A model generated the notes under the pieces. That model searched no databases. It was not told where the DNA came from and worked only from the letters and a program-made list of their open reading frames with translations. DNA of 64,000 nt from Flavobacterium sp. N3904 (GTDB taxonomy: Bacteria; Bacteroidota; Bacteroidia; Flavobacteriales; Flavobacteriaceae), in the NCBI RefSeq assembly GCF_025947305.1, contig NZ_CP110009.1:434001-498000 (forward strand). The letters run 5' to 3'. Shown here in pieces: positions 43,838-53,436 of this stretch (position 1 is the stretch's first letter; the number at the start of each line of letters is the position of its first letter). Made by a program: the position numbers and the translations under genes.

Positions 43838-45844
43838 CTATTTTATAGTTATGGTTTTATTGTCAACACCAATGCCTTTTATGGTTAAAGATTTCCATTG
43901 CTTTGGCAGAAGTCCTTTATTGTATCGCAACCCAGCATCTGTTTGTTCTATTCCTCCAAAACCATAAATAACCGCTTGAAGCATCGCACCTGCTCCTGTT
44001 GCAAAATAAGGATTGTTGCTATTGGCCGATTCTGAAAATACTCCAAACGGAGGACGGCTATTGGGCAAATACGATTTTACAAAATAAGCATACGCTTTGT
44101 CTCTATCACCCAATCTGGCATACAAAACCGACAAAACGCCCGAAGCCATAGCTGGTCCGTCTTTTTTATCAATTTTTTCAGTATAATACTCCAAGTCTTT
44201 TTCGATTTGTTTTCTATCTGTGATAACATGTAGCGGATAAGCCAATAAATTGACATCGGCTTGTTTAATCATTTGTCCTTTGTATCCTTTGTAATTTTGA
44301 GTAATTCCATTTTCAGAATGAATAATTAATTTATTCGAAACATCCAGCCACATTGGATTTATAGGCTCATTCAAAATGGTTGCCGCCTTAATTGTGTTTT
44401 TCAAAGCTTCAATAGCCGAAGCATTGGTAAACGCATTGTCATCTACATGCTGAGCATACTCATCAGCGCCAACAACATTTAGAATAGAATAACTCCCATC
44501 GTCATTTTTGACCACTCGACTCACCCAAAAATCAGCAGTTTCTTTGAGTACTTTATAATTTTCTTTTAACCACGTTTTATCTTGTGTGTAAGAGTAATAA
44601 TTCCAAAAGGCTATGGCCACATCGGCTGTAATATGTTGTTCAAAAATTCCAGTCAAAGCCCAGGTTGGTGTCGCTTCCTCACCAGTATCATCAGATTCCC
44701 AAGGATACATAGCTCCTTTATAACCATAAATAGTTGCTTTTTGTTTGGCTTTTCCCAAACGATCCAAACGATAATCCAAACAAGATTTAGCCATATCGGG
44801 TTGTAATGCCAAAAGGGTTGGATACATCCAAAGTTCACTATCCCAAAAAATATGTCCATTATATCCTTGAGAAGACAAACCCATAGGTGCAATACTTTCT
44901 CTAGTTTCAGGACGATTGTAAGAATACAAATTAAACAATGCAAATCGAACACGTTGTTGCGCATCTAAATCTCCTTCAATTTGAATGTCACCTGTATTCC
45001 ACAATTCTGCCCAAGCTTGCTTATGACGATTCAGCAAATTATCAATCCCTTGTTGCAAGGCATAAATAGGTTGCCTTTCGGATTCATTCAATGGATCATT
45101 AAAATCTTTTGAAGTGCAAATTCCTCCTGCAATAGCAAATCTATATTGTTTTCCTTTCAGTAACTTTTTAGAAAAACCGACTTCATTTCCTGTCTGCTTC
45201 AAGGTTTCATTTTTCCCATCAAACAAAAAAGTAGTTGCCGCCGAAACGGTATATTTACCAGTTAACGTTTTGGCTGTAGTACCGAAAACTGGCATTAAAT
45301 ATTGATTGTCTTTTAGTACGCGAAATTGACTTTTAGTGTCTTTCAGTTCCTCTGGAACGGTCATATAATTATTGGCAGTAATTTCAATGTCTTTGTTCGG
45401 GATAATTTCAATAATGGCCATAGCCGAATACGGAACTGCTCTATTAGCCAAAATTGTATAATTGATAGTAGCCAAATCTTTAAACGTATACGAAGTAGTG
45501 CTAGTTCCTTCTTTCATATTGACAATCTGACTCCAATTGGAAATATTGTCAGATTTGACTTCTTGTCCATCAATACTCAAATGAAGATTCAAAAACTCAA
45601 TGCCACGAACTATCCTGCTAATTCCATTTTCTGGACTACTGTCATAAACTCCATTCAAAATTATTTCTTTGGTTTTTAAAGGCGTATCGTCTGTAACAAT
45701 TCCAATTTTCCCATTGGCCATAGACACTCCAAAGTAATTTTCTCTAGAATTGGCATACAAATGCCACTCATCCGATTTTGCCTGACCCATCATCGTTGAG
45801 CTAGTCAATAAAACTAAAAACAACATTTTTAAATTTGAATTCAT
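43838..45844 (-). CDS. Secreted GH65 family glycosidase/phosphorylase
   Basis: About 668 residues from ATG at 45844, with a signal peptide (MNSNLKMLFLVLLTSSTMMGQA). An upstream ATG at 45874 would add ten residues, but it lies inside a perfect -7 box, so 45844 is preferred. GH65 motifs: FWDSELWMYPTLLALQPD (about 333-350), YPWESDDTGEEATP, and GADEYAQHVDDNAFTN with the general-acid Glu near residue 462. GH65 includes maltose, trehalose and kojibiose phosphorylases and acid trehalases. Secretion and lack of obvious phosphorylase context favour hydrolysis of an alpha-glucoside. It is divergent from the GH32 operon, and a tandem operator lies between them. Confidence 0.88.
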   Translation of the reverse strand: MNSNLKMLFLVLLTSSTMMGQAKSDEWHLYANSRENYFGVSMANGKIGIVTDDTPLKTKEIILNGVYDSSPENGISRIVRGIEFLNLHLSIDGQEVKSDNISNWSQIVNMKEGTSTTSYTFKDLATINYTILANRAVPYSAMAIIEIIPNKDIEITANNYMTVPEELKDTKSQFRVLKDNQYLMPVFGTTAKTLTGKYTVSAATTFLFDGKNETLKQTGNEVGFSKKLLKGKQYRFAIAGGICTSKDFNDPLNESERQPIYALQQGIDNLLNRHKQAWAELWNTGDIQIEGDLDAQQRVRFALFNLYSYNRPETRESIAPMGLSSQGYNGHIFWDSELWMYPTLLALQPDMAKSCLDYRLDRLGKAKQKATIYGYKGAMYPWESDDTGEEATPTWALTGIFEQHITADVAIAFWNYYSYTQDKTWLKENYKVLKETADFWVSRVVKNDDGSYSILNVVGADEYAQHVDDNAFTNASAIEALKNTIKAATILNEPINPMWLDVSNKLIIHSENGITQNYKGYKGQMIKQADVNLLAYPLHVITDRKQIEKDLEYYTEKIDKKDGPAMASGVLSVLYARLGDRDKAYAYFVKSYLPNSRPPFGVFSESANSNNPYFATGAGAMLQAVIYGFGGIEQTDAGLRYNKGLLPKQWKSLTIKGIGVDNKTITIK

Positions 45845-45867
45845 ATTATTTATTTTTATTAGCACAT

Positions 45868-45875
45868 CAAACATA
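45868..45875 (-). promoter_or_regulatory. -7 box for the GH65 gene
   Basis: The minus strand reads TATGTTTG, an exact TAnnTTTG. It overlaps the upstream ATG at 45874, and transcription would start before the ATG at 45844. The operators lie just upstream of the expected -33 box. Confidence 0.5.
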
Positions 45876-45908
45876 AAACATTTATTCTTTAACTCCTTGA
45901 AATTTAAA

Positions 45909-45924
45909 TCGAAAACGTTTTCGA
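45909..45924. promoter_or_regulatory. LacI-type operator, proximal copy
   Basis: TCGAAAACGTTTTCGA is a perfect 16-base palindrome between the divergent GH65 and GH32 genes. Its centre is 20 bases from that of the next copy, two helical turns, so two dimers or one tetramer could bind on the same face. Confidence 0.8.
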
Positions 45925-45928
45925 GACT

Positions 45929-45944
45929 TCGAAAACGTTTTCGA
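45929..45944. promoter_or_regulatory. LacI-type operator, distal copy
   Basis: A second identical 16-base palindrome TCGAAAACGTTTTCGA, four bases from the first. The whole block is flanked by AAA and TTT, so it is symmetric as a unit. Confidence 0.8.
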
Positions 45945-46022
45945 TTTGTATAATTAGAAATAACTAAAAATGGAAGCCTAAATTTATAATTCCATATTTT
46001 TTTAACTTAAAAACAAAAGCGA

Positions 46023-47645
46023 ATGCAATTAAAAATCAGCAGATTATTATTTATTTTTAATATTAGTCTATTGGCAACTGTCGTTTCCTGCAAAAAAACA
46101 GAAGCTGATGGTACAATAACAATTGCATCTAAAGAAATAAATTCATTTGATTCAATTACTATATATAAAGAATCTTTCCGCCCACAATTTCATTTTTCGC
46201 CCGAAAAAAAATGGATGAATGATCCAAATGGTTTGGTATTCTACAAAGGAACTTATCATTTGTTTTACCAATATTTCCCAAGCGATATAGTTTGGGGACC
46301 TATGCATTGGGGACATGCTACTAGTAAAGATTTAATCCATTGGGAAAATAAAAAAATTGCCTTATACCCAGACAAATTAGGTTATATTTTCTCCGGAAGT
46401 GCCGTTGTTGATATCAATAATACTTCAGGACTCGGCACTATTGAAAATCCACCAATGATTGCCATTTTTACCTATCATAATATGGAAATTGAAAAGGCAG
46501 GAAAGACAAATACCCAATCACAAGGTTTGGCGTATAGTCTAGACGAAGGGCAAACTTGGACAAAGTACAAAGGGAATCCTATTATTGGGAACAACAGCCT
46601 AAAAGATTTTAGGGATCCGAAAGTATTTTGGAATCCAGAAACAAAAATTTGGAATTTAGCTCTAGTTGCTGGTGATCATGCTCGATTTTACAGTTCCAAA
46701 AACTTAATTAATTGGAACTACATGGGTCAATTTGGCAAAAACAGTGGCGCACATGGTGGTGTCTGGGAATGTCCTGATCTTTTTAAACTCAAAGTAGAAA
46801 ATTCTACAGTAGAAAAATGGGTTTTACTCATCAGTATCAACCCAGGAGCGCCAAATGGAGGTTCGGGAACACAATATTTCGTGGGTGATTATGATGGGAA
46901 AAGTTTTAAAACCAATCAAAAAGACATCAAGTGGGTTGATTACGGAACCGACAATTATGCTGGTGTAACTTATAATGATGCTCCAAATAACGAACGTATT
47001 TTTATCGGCTGGATGAGTAATTGGCTGTATGCTCGAAACACCCCCACAAAAAACTGGAGAAGTGCCATGACCTTGCCCAGAAAACTTTCGTTAGAAAAAA
47101 TAGGCGATAATTATGTTCTCAAAAACAGTCCAATCCAACAATTGAAAACAATCATAATCCCTGAATATTCAGAAGAATTATTGACTATTCAAGCAAATAA
47201 AAAAATAGTTTTCGAATACAATCATCTAAATCAATCTCAAATTGATTTTAAAGCTCTCGCCAAAAATTTAAAATTAACTTTTTCGAATGAAGTCAATGAT
47301 TCATTAGTCCTCATTTATGACCACAAAATGAATACCTTTTCGATAGACCGAACCCATTCTGGATTGGTCAATTTTGAAGCTAATTTTGGAAAATCAATTC
47401 ACAAAACCGAAACACCAAATCTGACAACAGAAACTCTAAATTATCAAATTATTTTGGATTGGTCCTCCATAGAAATTTTCTTAAATGGCGGAGTTTATTC
47501 CTTCACAGAACAAATTTTTCCAAACAAGCCTTATACCAAATTAAGCATACAGTCTGATGAAGACCAAGAAATTAAAAACCTAAATATTTCTAAAATAAAA
47601 AGTATTTGGGAAACCAACTCTACATCCAAAACCACTAAAAATTAA
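46023..47645 (+). CDS. GH32 fructan/sucrose hydrolase lipoprotein (levanase/inulinase type)
   Basis: A 540-residue lipoprotein (ATVVSC, Cys23). It hydrolyses beta-fructofuranosides. The three GH32 acids are visible: WMNDPNG with nucleophile Asp67, FRDP with Asp198, and WECPDL with acid/base Glu249. A C-terminal beta-sandwich begins near residue 390 and includes LDWSSIEIFLNGG. As a surface or periplasmic lipoprotein it would release fructose for the sugar porter 3 bases downstream and the fructokinase after it. It heads a six-gene plus-strand operon under the tandem operator. Confidence 0.95.
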   Translation: MQLKISRLLFIFNISLLATVVSCKKTEADGTITIASKEINSFDSITIYKESFRPQFHFSPEKKWMNDPNGLVFYKGTYHLFYQYFPSDIVWGPMHWGHATSKDLIHWENKKIALYPDKLGYIFSGSAVVDINNTSGLGTIENPPMIAIFTYHNMEIEKAGKTNTQSQGLAYSLDEGQTWTKYKGNPIIGNNSLKDFRDPKVFWNPETKIWNLALVAGDHARFYSSKNLINWNYMGQFGKNSGAHGGVWECPDLFKLKVENSTVEKWVLLISINPGAPNGGSGTQYFVGDYDGKSFKTNQKDIKWVDYGTDNYAGVTYNDAPNNERIFIGWMSNWLYARNTPTKNWRSAMTLPRKLSLEKIGDNYVLKNSPIQQLKTIIIPEYSEELLTIQANKKIVFEYNHLNQSQIDFKALAKNLKLTFSNEVNDSLVLIYDHKMNTFSIDRTHSGLVNFEANFGKSIHKTETPNLTTETLNYQIILDWSSIEIFLNGGVYSFTEQIFPNKPYTKLSIQSDEDQEIKNLNISKIKSIWETNSTSKTTKN

Positions 47646-47648
47646 AAG

Positions 47649-48977
47649 ATGAACAACGTACAAAAATGGTCCATAACGGTCGCAATAGCAGGATTCTTAT
47701 TTGGATTTGACACCGTAGTTATTTCAGGAGCCAACTTACCCATCAAGGAATTATGGCATACGACACCCCTATTTCATGGATTATTCATTATGTCTATGGC
47801 ATTGTGGGGAACTGTTTTGGGAGCAATGTTCGGTGGTATTCCCTGTGACAAATGGGGAAGAAAAAAGACCTTGTTATGGATTGGAATTTTATTCCTAGTA
47901 TCAGCATTAGGTTCGGCGTTGGCTCCAAATCCCTATGTTTTTTCTTTTTTTAGATTTATAGGAGGAATCGGAGTTGGAGCTTCTTCAGTAGCTGCGCCTA
48001 TTTATATCTCAGAAATATCAAGTGCCAAAAACAGAGGGAAACTAGTCGCGTTGTTTCAATTCAATATTGTGTTTGGAATCCTTATTGCTTTTTTTTCCAA
48101 TTATTTATTTGAAGGTTTTAGCGGTGCCAACGATTGGCGATGGATGATTGGTATTGTAGCATTACCAGCATTAATCTACAGTATCATTGTTTTTCAAATT
48201 CCCGACAGTCCCCGTTGGTTAATTTTAAACAAAAAAGACGATGTCGCAGGATTGAAAGTCCTTGAAATGATTTATACTAAAGAAGAAGCTTTGGAAAATT
48301 TTAATGAAATCAAAAAAGATGTAGTAGACTCAATTCAAAAAGAAAAATTATTTACCAAAAAATACGAATGGCCTATTCTTTTGGCTTTTTTAATTGCTTT
48401 CTTTAATCAATTGTCCGGAATTAATTTCATTTTATACTACGCTCCTGAAATATTGGAAATGGCAGGATTAGGCTCGAAAGAATCTCTGATGAATTCCATA
48501 CTCATAGGTGTAATAAACCTCATATTTACCATTATTGGCATGCGTTTAATTGATATTTTAGGCAGGAAATTATTAATGACTATTGGCAGTATTGGTTATA
48601 TACTCAGCTTATGCATTATTGCTTGGGCTTTTAATACTAATGCCGGGCCGGTTGTGCTATTAACTTCCATTCTTGTCTTTATCGCTTCGCATGCTATTGG
48701 TCAAGGTGCTGTAATTTGGGTTTTTATATCCGAAATATTCCCAAATACAGTTCGTGCTCGAGGGCAATCCTTCGGCACCAGTATTCATTGGATTTTTGCT
48801 GCATTGATTACTTTGCTTGGTCCAGTGGTTATCGATTTATTTCACGAAAATCCTTGGCCCATTTTTGCGTTTTTTGCTTTTATGATGGTATTACAGTTGG
48901 TTTTCGTTTTATTCATGATGCCAGAAACGAAAGGATTATCACTTGAAGAATTAGAACAAAAAATGATCTCCGAATGA
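47649..48977 (+). CDS. Sugar porter (SP family) MFS transporter, probably fructose
   Basis: A 442-residue protein with 12 helices. Family marks: GFLFGFDTVVISGA near 16-29, GGIPCDKWGRKKTLLW, PDSPRWLI (about 190-197), FNQLSGINFILYYAPEI and the C-terminal PETKGLSLEELE. SP members are mostly proton-linked hexose carriers. It starts 3 bases after the GH32 gene, and its last four bases overlap the fructokinase start (ATGA at 48974). Fructose is the likely substrate from its neighbours. Confidence 0.92.
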   Translation: MNNVQKWSITVAIAGFLFGFDTVVISGANLPIKELWHTTPLFHGLFIMSMALWGTVLGAMFGGIPCDKWGRKKTLLWIGILFLVSALGSALAPNPYVFSFFRFIGGIGVGASSVAAPIYISEISSAKNRGKLVALFQFNIVFGILIAFFSNYLFEGFSGANDWRWMIGIVALPALIYSIIVFQIPDSPRWLILNKKDDVAGLKVLEMIYTKEEALENFNEIKKDVVDSIQKEKLFTKKYEWPILLAFLIAFFNQLSGINFILYYAPEILEMAGLGSKESLMNSILIGVINLIFTIIGMRLIDILGRKLLMTIGSIGYILSLCIIAWAFNTNAGPVVLLTSILVFIASHAIGQGAVIWVFISEIFPNTVRARGQSFGTSIHWIFAALITLLGPVVIDLFHENPWPIFAFFAFMMVLQLVFVLFMMPETKGLSLEELEQKMISE

Positions 48978-49882
48978 AAGCAACAAGTCAAAAAATCAGT
49001 GTGGTCTGTTTTGGAGAAGTCTTGTTTGACGTTTTTCCAACCCATAAAAAAATTGGAGGAGCACCGTTAAACGTGGCTATTCGACTGGCTTCATTAGGAA
49101 TTCAATCTCAAATAATAAGCCGAATAGGAAATGACGAAATAGGAAAAGAATTACTACAATACATTAAGGATCACAAAGTAAATTCGAGTTCCATTCAAAT
49201 TGATAAAGACTTAAAAACAGGCGAAGTCATTGTACAATTGAACGACAAAGGCTCCGCTTCGTATACCATTAATTATCCTGTAGCTTGGGACAAAATTATC
49301 GAAACACCAGAAGATGAGATTATTGTAAAAAAAGCCGACGCATTAGTTTTTGGCAGTTTAGTTTGTAGAGACAGCGTTTCACAAAACACTTTGTTTGAAT
49401 TAATAAATTATGCAAAATATACTGTTTTTGATGTCAATCTGCGTGCTCCCTTTTACACAAAAGAATTACTCAATCATCTGATGCATGAAGCCGATTTTAT
49501 AAAATTTAATGATGATGAAATCTATGAAATAAGCGAATATCTCCAATCGCCTTTCCATTCATTGGAACAAAACATACTTTTTATAGCCGAACAAACCAGC
49601 ACCAAACATATTTGTGTTACCAAAGGCAGTCATGGAGCGGTTTTATATTACAACAATCAATTCTACTACAATAGTGGTTACAAAATAAAAGTCGCTGATA
49701 CTGTTGGAGCTGGGGATTCTTTTTTGGCAGGACTTTTAAGCAAATTATTAGCCAAAGAAGACCCTCAAAACGCCATAAATTTTGCTTGTGCCATCGGAGC
49801 ATTAGTGGCACAAAAAGAAGGTGCCAATCCCAAAATCAATGAGTCAACTATAGATTCTTTTATGAATCCAATAAAAAAATAA
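48974..49882 (+). CDS. PfkB family fructokinase
   Basis: A 302-residue sugar kinase. CFGEVLFDVFPTHKKIGGAPLNVAIRLASLG at the N-terminus is close to the bacterial fructokinase pattern, and DTVGAGDSFLAG (242-253) contains catalytic Asp248. It converts fructose to fructose 6-phosphate. It overlaps the sugar porter by 4 bases and is followed after 12 bases by GH13 gene 1. It differs clearly from the kinase at 26218, so the two are not recent duplicates. Confidence 0.9.
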   Translation: MKATSQKISVVCFGEVLFDVFPTHKKIGGAPLNVAIRLASLGIQSQIISRIGNDEIGKELLQYIKDHKVNSSSIQIDKDLKTGEVIVQLNDKGSASYTINYPVAWDKIIETPEDEIIVKKADALVFGSLVCRDSVSQNTLFELINYAKYTVFDVNLRAPFYTKELLNHLMHEADFIKFNDDEIYEISEYLQSPFHSLEQNILFIAEQTSTKHICVTKGSHGAVLYYNNQFYYNSGYKIKVADTVGAGDSFLAGLLSKLLAKEDPQNAINFACAIGALVAQKEGANPKINESTIDSFMNPIKK

Positions 49883-49894
49883 ACAACAACTGAA

Positions 49895-51658
49895 ATGAAA
49901 AAGAACATCACATTTACGCTCGTATTAATTACACTAATTAATATCCTTTGCAACACTATGACAGCTCAAGAAAAAAAAGCACCTATTGATAGAAAATGGT
50001 GGAAAGAAGCCGTCGTTTACCAAATCTATCCGCGAAGTTTCAAAGACTCTGATGGAGATGGCGTAGGCGATTTGAAAGGAATTATTTCCAAACTGGACTA
50101 CTTGAAAAGCTTGGGTATCGATATCATTTGGCTCAATCCCATTTACAGTTCCCCAAATGCCGATAACGGTTACGACATTTCCGATTATCAAAATATCATG
50201 AAAGAATTTGGCACCATGAAGGATTTTGATGCACTTTTAAAAGGAATGCATGAAAGAGGCATGAAATTAGTCATGGATTTAGTTGTTAATCATAGTAGTG
50301 ACGAGCACAAATGGTTTCAAGAAAGCCGCAAATCACGTGACAATCCATACCGCGATTATTACCATTGGTGGCCAGCCGAAAAAGGAAAACCTGCATTTCG
50401 TCCAGGAGCTTTTGAAGCCGATGGAAGTGGTTGGAGATACGACAAAACTACAGATTCTTACTACTTACACTATTTCAATTACAAACAACCCGATTTGAAT
50501 TGGGAAAATCCAAAAGTAAGACAAGAAATTTACAGTATGATGCGTTGGTGGTTGGACAAAGGCATTGACGGATTTAGAATGGATGTGATTCCTTTTATTT
50601 CCAAAGACCCAAGTTTTCCTGTAATTACACAAGCAGAATTGGACAAAAAATACCACGGTCGTTGGGATGTTTATATGGGAAGCGGTCCTCATTTACATGA
50701 ATATCTTCAGGAAATGAACCGTGAAGTTTTGAGTAAATATGATTGCATGTCATTGGCCGAAGGCGCAGGAATGCTTACCTCAACAGCTTTGAATTTTGTG
50801 GATGCCGACAGAAAAGAATTAAATATGGGTTACCATTTTGAAGGAACCAATTTAGGCTACGTTCCTGGTTATTTCAAAAAATCGGGACCATACTCCTTAG
50901 TCGATTTCAAAAAAATCTACTCCGATTGGGATGCTGTTTACCAAACGAAAGGCTGGGGAACCATCTATTTAGGCAATCATGACCAACCTAGAATGGCAAC
51001 AAGATGGGGAAATGATTCTCCTGAATTTCATGATTATTCCTCTAAACTGCTGACTACCTTTTTGCTTTCGATGAGAGGAACCCCCTATTATTATAACGGA
51101 GACGAAATTGGAATGGTAAATGCCAAGTTTGATAAAATTGAAGATTATCGTGATATTGAAGTTTTTGCTGAATACGAAAAAGTAAAAAATGCAGGTGGCG
51201 ATTTAAAACAATTCATTGAAGATCAAAAAACAGGTGGAGCAAGAGACAACGGAAGAACGCCTTTTCAATGGGATAGTTCAACCAACGGAGGGTTTACCAC
51301 TGGAACTCCTTGGTTAAAAGTAAATGACAATCACACTACTTTGAATGCCGAAGCTCAAGATAAAGACCCCAACTCAGTGTTGAATTATTTCAGAAAAATG
51401 GTTAAACTGCGCAAAAACAATCTTGTCTTGGTCTATGGAAAATACACTCTTTTGGACAAAGACAATCCAAATGTATACGCCTACACCAGAGAATTAGACG
51501 GCAAGAAAGTATTGGTATTATTAAACTTTAGCGATAAGAATGCTTCCGCAAATACTGGAATCAACATTTCGAAAGCCAAAGTTTTAATCAACAATTACGC
51601 AACACCATCAAAAACGGAAGAACTGAGACCTTATGAAGCGAAAATTTTAGAATTATAA
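49895..51658 (+). CDS. Secreted GH13 alpha-glucosidase 1 (oligo-1,6-glucosidase-like)
   Basis: A 587-residue GH13 enzyme with a signal peptide (cleavage near TMTAQ, residue 25). Nucleophile Asp230 in GFRMDV, acid Glu289 in SLAEGAG and Asp363 in GNHDQPR are all present. The metal loop DSDGDGVGD is at 51-59. The residue after the nucleophile is Val, which in this subfamily is linked to alpha-1,6 (isomaltose-type) activity. It acts outside the cytoplasm. It is the first of three tandem paralogues that share 16-residue blocks such as KWWKEAVVYQIYPRSF. Confidence 0.93.
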   Translation: MKKNITFTLVLITLINILCNTMTAQEKKAPIDRKWWKEAVVYQIYPRSFKDSDGDGVGDLKGIISKLDYLKSLGIDIIWLNPIYSSPNADNGYDISDYQNIMKEFGTMKDFDALLKGMHERGMKLVMDLVVNHSSDEHKWFQESRKSRDNPYRDYYHWWPAEKGKPAFRPGAFEADGSGWRYDKTTDSYYLHYFNYKQPDLNWENPKVRQEIYSMMRWWLDKGIDGFRMDVIPFISKDPSFPVITQAELDKKYHGRWDVYMGSGPHLHEYLQEMNREVLSKYDCMSLAEGAGMLTSTALNFVDADRKELNMGYHFEGTNLGYVPGYFKKSGPYSLVDFKKIYSDWDAVYQTKGWGTIYLGNHDQPRMATRWGNDSPEFHDYSSKLLTTFLLSMRGTPYYYNGDEIGMVNAKFDKIEDYRDIEVFAEYEKVKNAGGDLKQFIEDQKTGGARDNGRTPFQWDSSTNGGFTTGTPWLKVNDNHTTLNAEAQDKDPNSVLNYFRKMVKLRKNNLVLVYGKYTLLDKDNPNVYAYTRELDGKKVLVLLNFSDKNASANTGINISKAKVLINNYATPSKTEELRPYEAKILEL

Positions 51659-51671
51659 AAACAAATTAACA

Positions 51672-53408
51672 ATGAAAAAAAACCATCTTCTATTGCTATA
51701 CATTGGATCTATTCTGTTTTTATCTGTAAATCTTACTGCTCAAAACAATAAGACGCTACTATTAAAAAACGCAGACACCAAATGGTGGAAAGAAGCTGTA
51801 GTTTATCAAATCTATCCACGCAGTTTTAAGGATAGTGATGGAGATGGAGTTGGCGATTTGAAAGGGATTATTTCCAAACTGGATTATATAAAAAGTCTGG
51901 GAATTGATGCCGTTTGGCTCAACCCCATTTATGCCTCTCCAAACGATGACAATGGCTATGATATTAGTGATTATAGAGCTATTATGAGGGACTTTGGCAC
52001 CATGGAAGATTTTGATCTTTTGTTGAAAGAAATGCACAAACGTGGCATCAAACTCATCATGGATCTAGTGGTCAATCACAGCAGTGACGAACACGAATGG
52101 TTCAAACAATCCAGAATTTCCAGAGATAATAAATACCGAGATTATTACCATTGGTGGCCAGCCGAAAAAGGGAAACCGCCTTACAGATGGAGCTTTTTCG
52201 ATGTAAATAGTGATGCTTGGAAATACGATGCCCAAACCAACTCGTATTACCTTCATTATTTTTCACAAAAGCAACCTGATCTCAATTGGGAAAACCCAAA
52301 AGTTCGAGAAGACATTTATGATATGATGCGTTGGTGGCTGGACAAAGGTATTGATGGATTTAGAATGGATGCATTTCAGTTTGCTTCAAAAGACACCACT
52401 TGGCCAGAACTACCAAAAGGTTATGAAAAAGACATTATAAAATACTACGGAGTTGGCCCTCATTTACATGATTATTTGCAAGAAATAAACAGAGAAGTTT
52501 TTAGTAAATATGATATGATGACTGTTGCCGAAGGCGCCGGAAGTTCTCCGCAAGACGCCATGCTTTTTGTAGATCCAGCTCGAAAAGAATTAAACATGGC
52601 TTATCATTTTGAAAGTGTCGATATTGGAAAACATCTGAATGATTTTGGACTGATCAAATACAAAGCTATTTTTTCTCGATACGACCAAGAATTTAAGGAT
52701 AAAGGTTGGCTGGCTATTTTTCTGGCCAATCACGATCAGCCGAGAATGGTGAGTAAATTTGGAAATGATTCCCCTAAATTCAGAATAATTTCGTCCAAAA
52801 TGCTTTCTACTTTTTTAATGACAATGAGAGGAACACCCTATTATTATTACGGAGATGAATTAGGAATGGACAATATTCGTTTCAATACCATTGATGACTA
52901 TCATGACCTTGACACTCGAAATAAATATAGTGCATTACAAAACAAAGGTGGTGATTTGAAGGCCTTTTTAGAAGAACAAAAACAAACCTCCAGAGAAAAT
53001 GGTAGAACTCCTTTTCAATGGGATACCAAACAAAATGCAGGTTTTACAACAGGAACACCTTGGCTCAAAGTCAATCCAAATTATACTACCGTAAATGCTG
53101 CCCAACAAGAAAAGGATCCTAATTCGATATTGAATTATTTTAGAAAATTAGTTCAATTGCGTAAAAATGAACCCACATTGATTTATGGTAAATTTGAATT
53201 GGTTGACGAAACCAATCCTGCTATCTTTGCTTACACTAGAGAATTGAATGGTAAAAAACTACTAATCCTTTTGAATTTTACTTCTAAAAATGCTTCCGCA
53301 AAAACGGGAATCAACGTCTCGAAAGCAAAAGTAGTTATGAACAATTATGCAACGTCATCAAAAACAGAAGAATTGCGACCTTACGAAGCTGTTATTTATC
53401 AGTTATAG
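51672..53408 (+). CDS. Secreted GH13 alpha-glucosidase 2
   Basis: A 578-residue paralogue with a signal peptide (cleavage near NLTAQ, residue 24). Catalytic residues are Asp233 (GFRMDA), Glu287 (TVAEGAG) and Asp355 (ANHDQPR). The residue after the nucleophile is Ala rather than Val, which suggests a substrate other than isomaltose, for example sucrose or an alpha-1,1/1,4 sugar. It lies 13 bases after GH13 gene 1. By eye it is closest to gene 3 in the FDVNS and ANHDQPRMVSKFGN regions. Confidence 0.93.
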   Translation: MKKNHLLLLYIGSILFLSVNLTAQNNKTLLLKNADTKWWKEAVVYQIYPRSFKDSDGDGVGDLKGIISKLDYIKSLGIDAVWLNPIYASPNDDNGYDISDYRAIMRDFGTMEDFDLLLKEMHKRGIKLIMDLVVNHSSDEHEWFKQSRISRDNKYRDYYHWWPAEKGKPPYRWSFFDVNSDAWKYDAQTNSYYLHYFSQKQPDLNWENPKVREDIYDMMRWWLDKGIDGFRMDAFQFASKDTTWPELPKGYEKDIIKYYGVGPHLHDYLQEINREVFSKYDMMTVAEGAGSSPQDAMLFVDPARKELNMAYHFESVDIGKHLNDFGLIKYKAIFSRYDQEFKDKGWLAIFLANHDQPRMVSKFGNDSPKFRIISSKMLSTFLMTMRGTPYYYYGDELGMDNIRFNTIDDYHDLDTRNKYSALQNKGGDLKAFLEEQKQTSRENGRTPFQWDTKQNAGFTTGTPWLKVNPNYTTVNAAQQEKDPNSILNYFRKLVQLRKNEPTLIYGKFELVDETNPAIFAYTRELNGKKLLILLNFTSKNASAKTGINVSKAKVVMNNYATSSKTEELRPYEAVIYQL

Positions 53409-53436
53409 ACCCAATAATCATTAAATCTATTTTATT

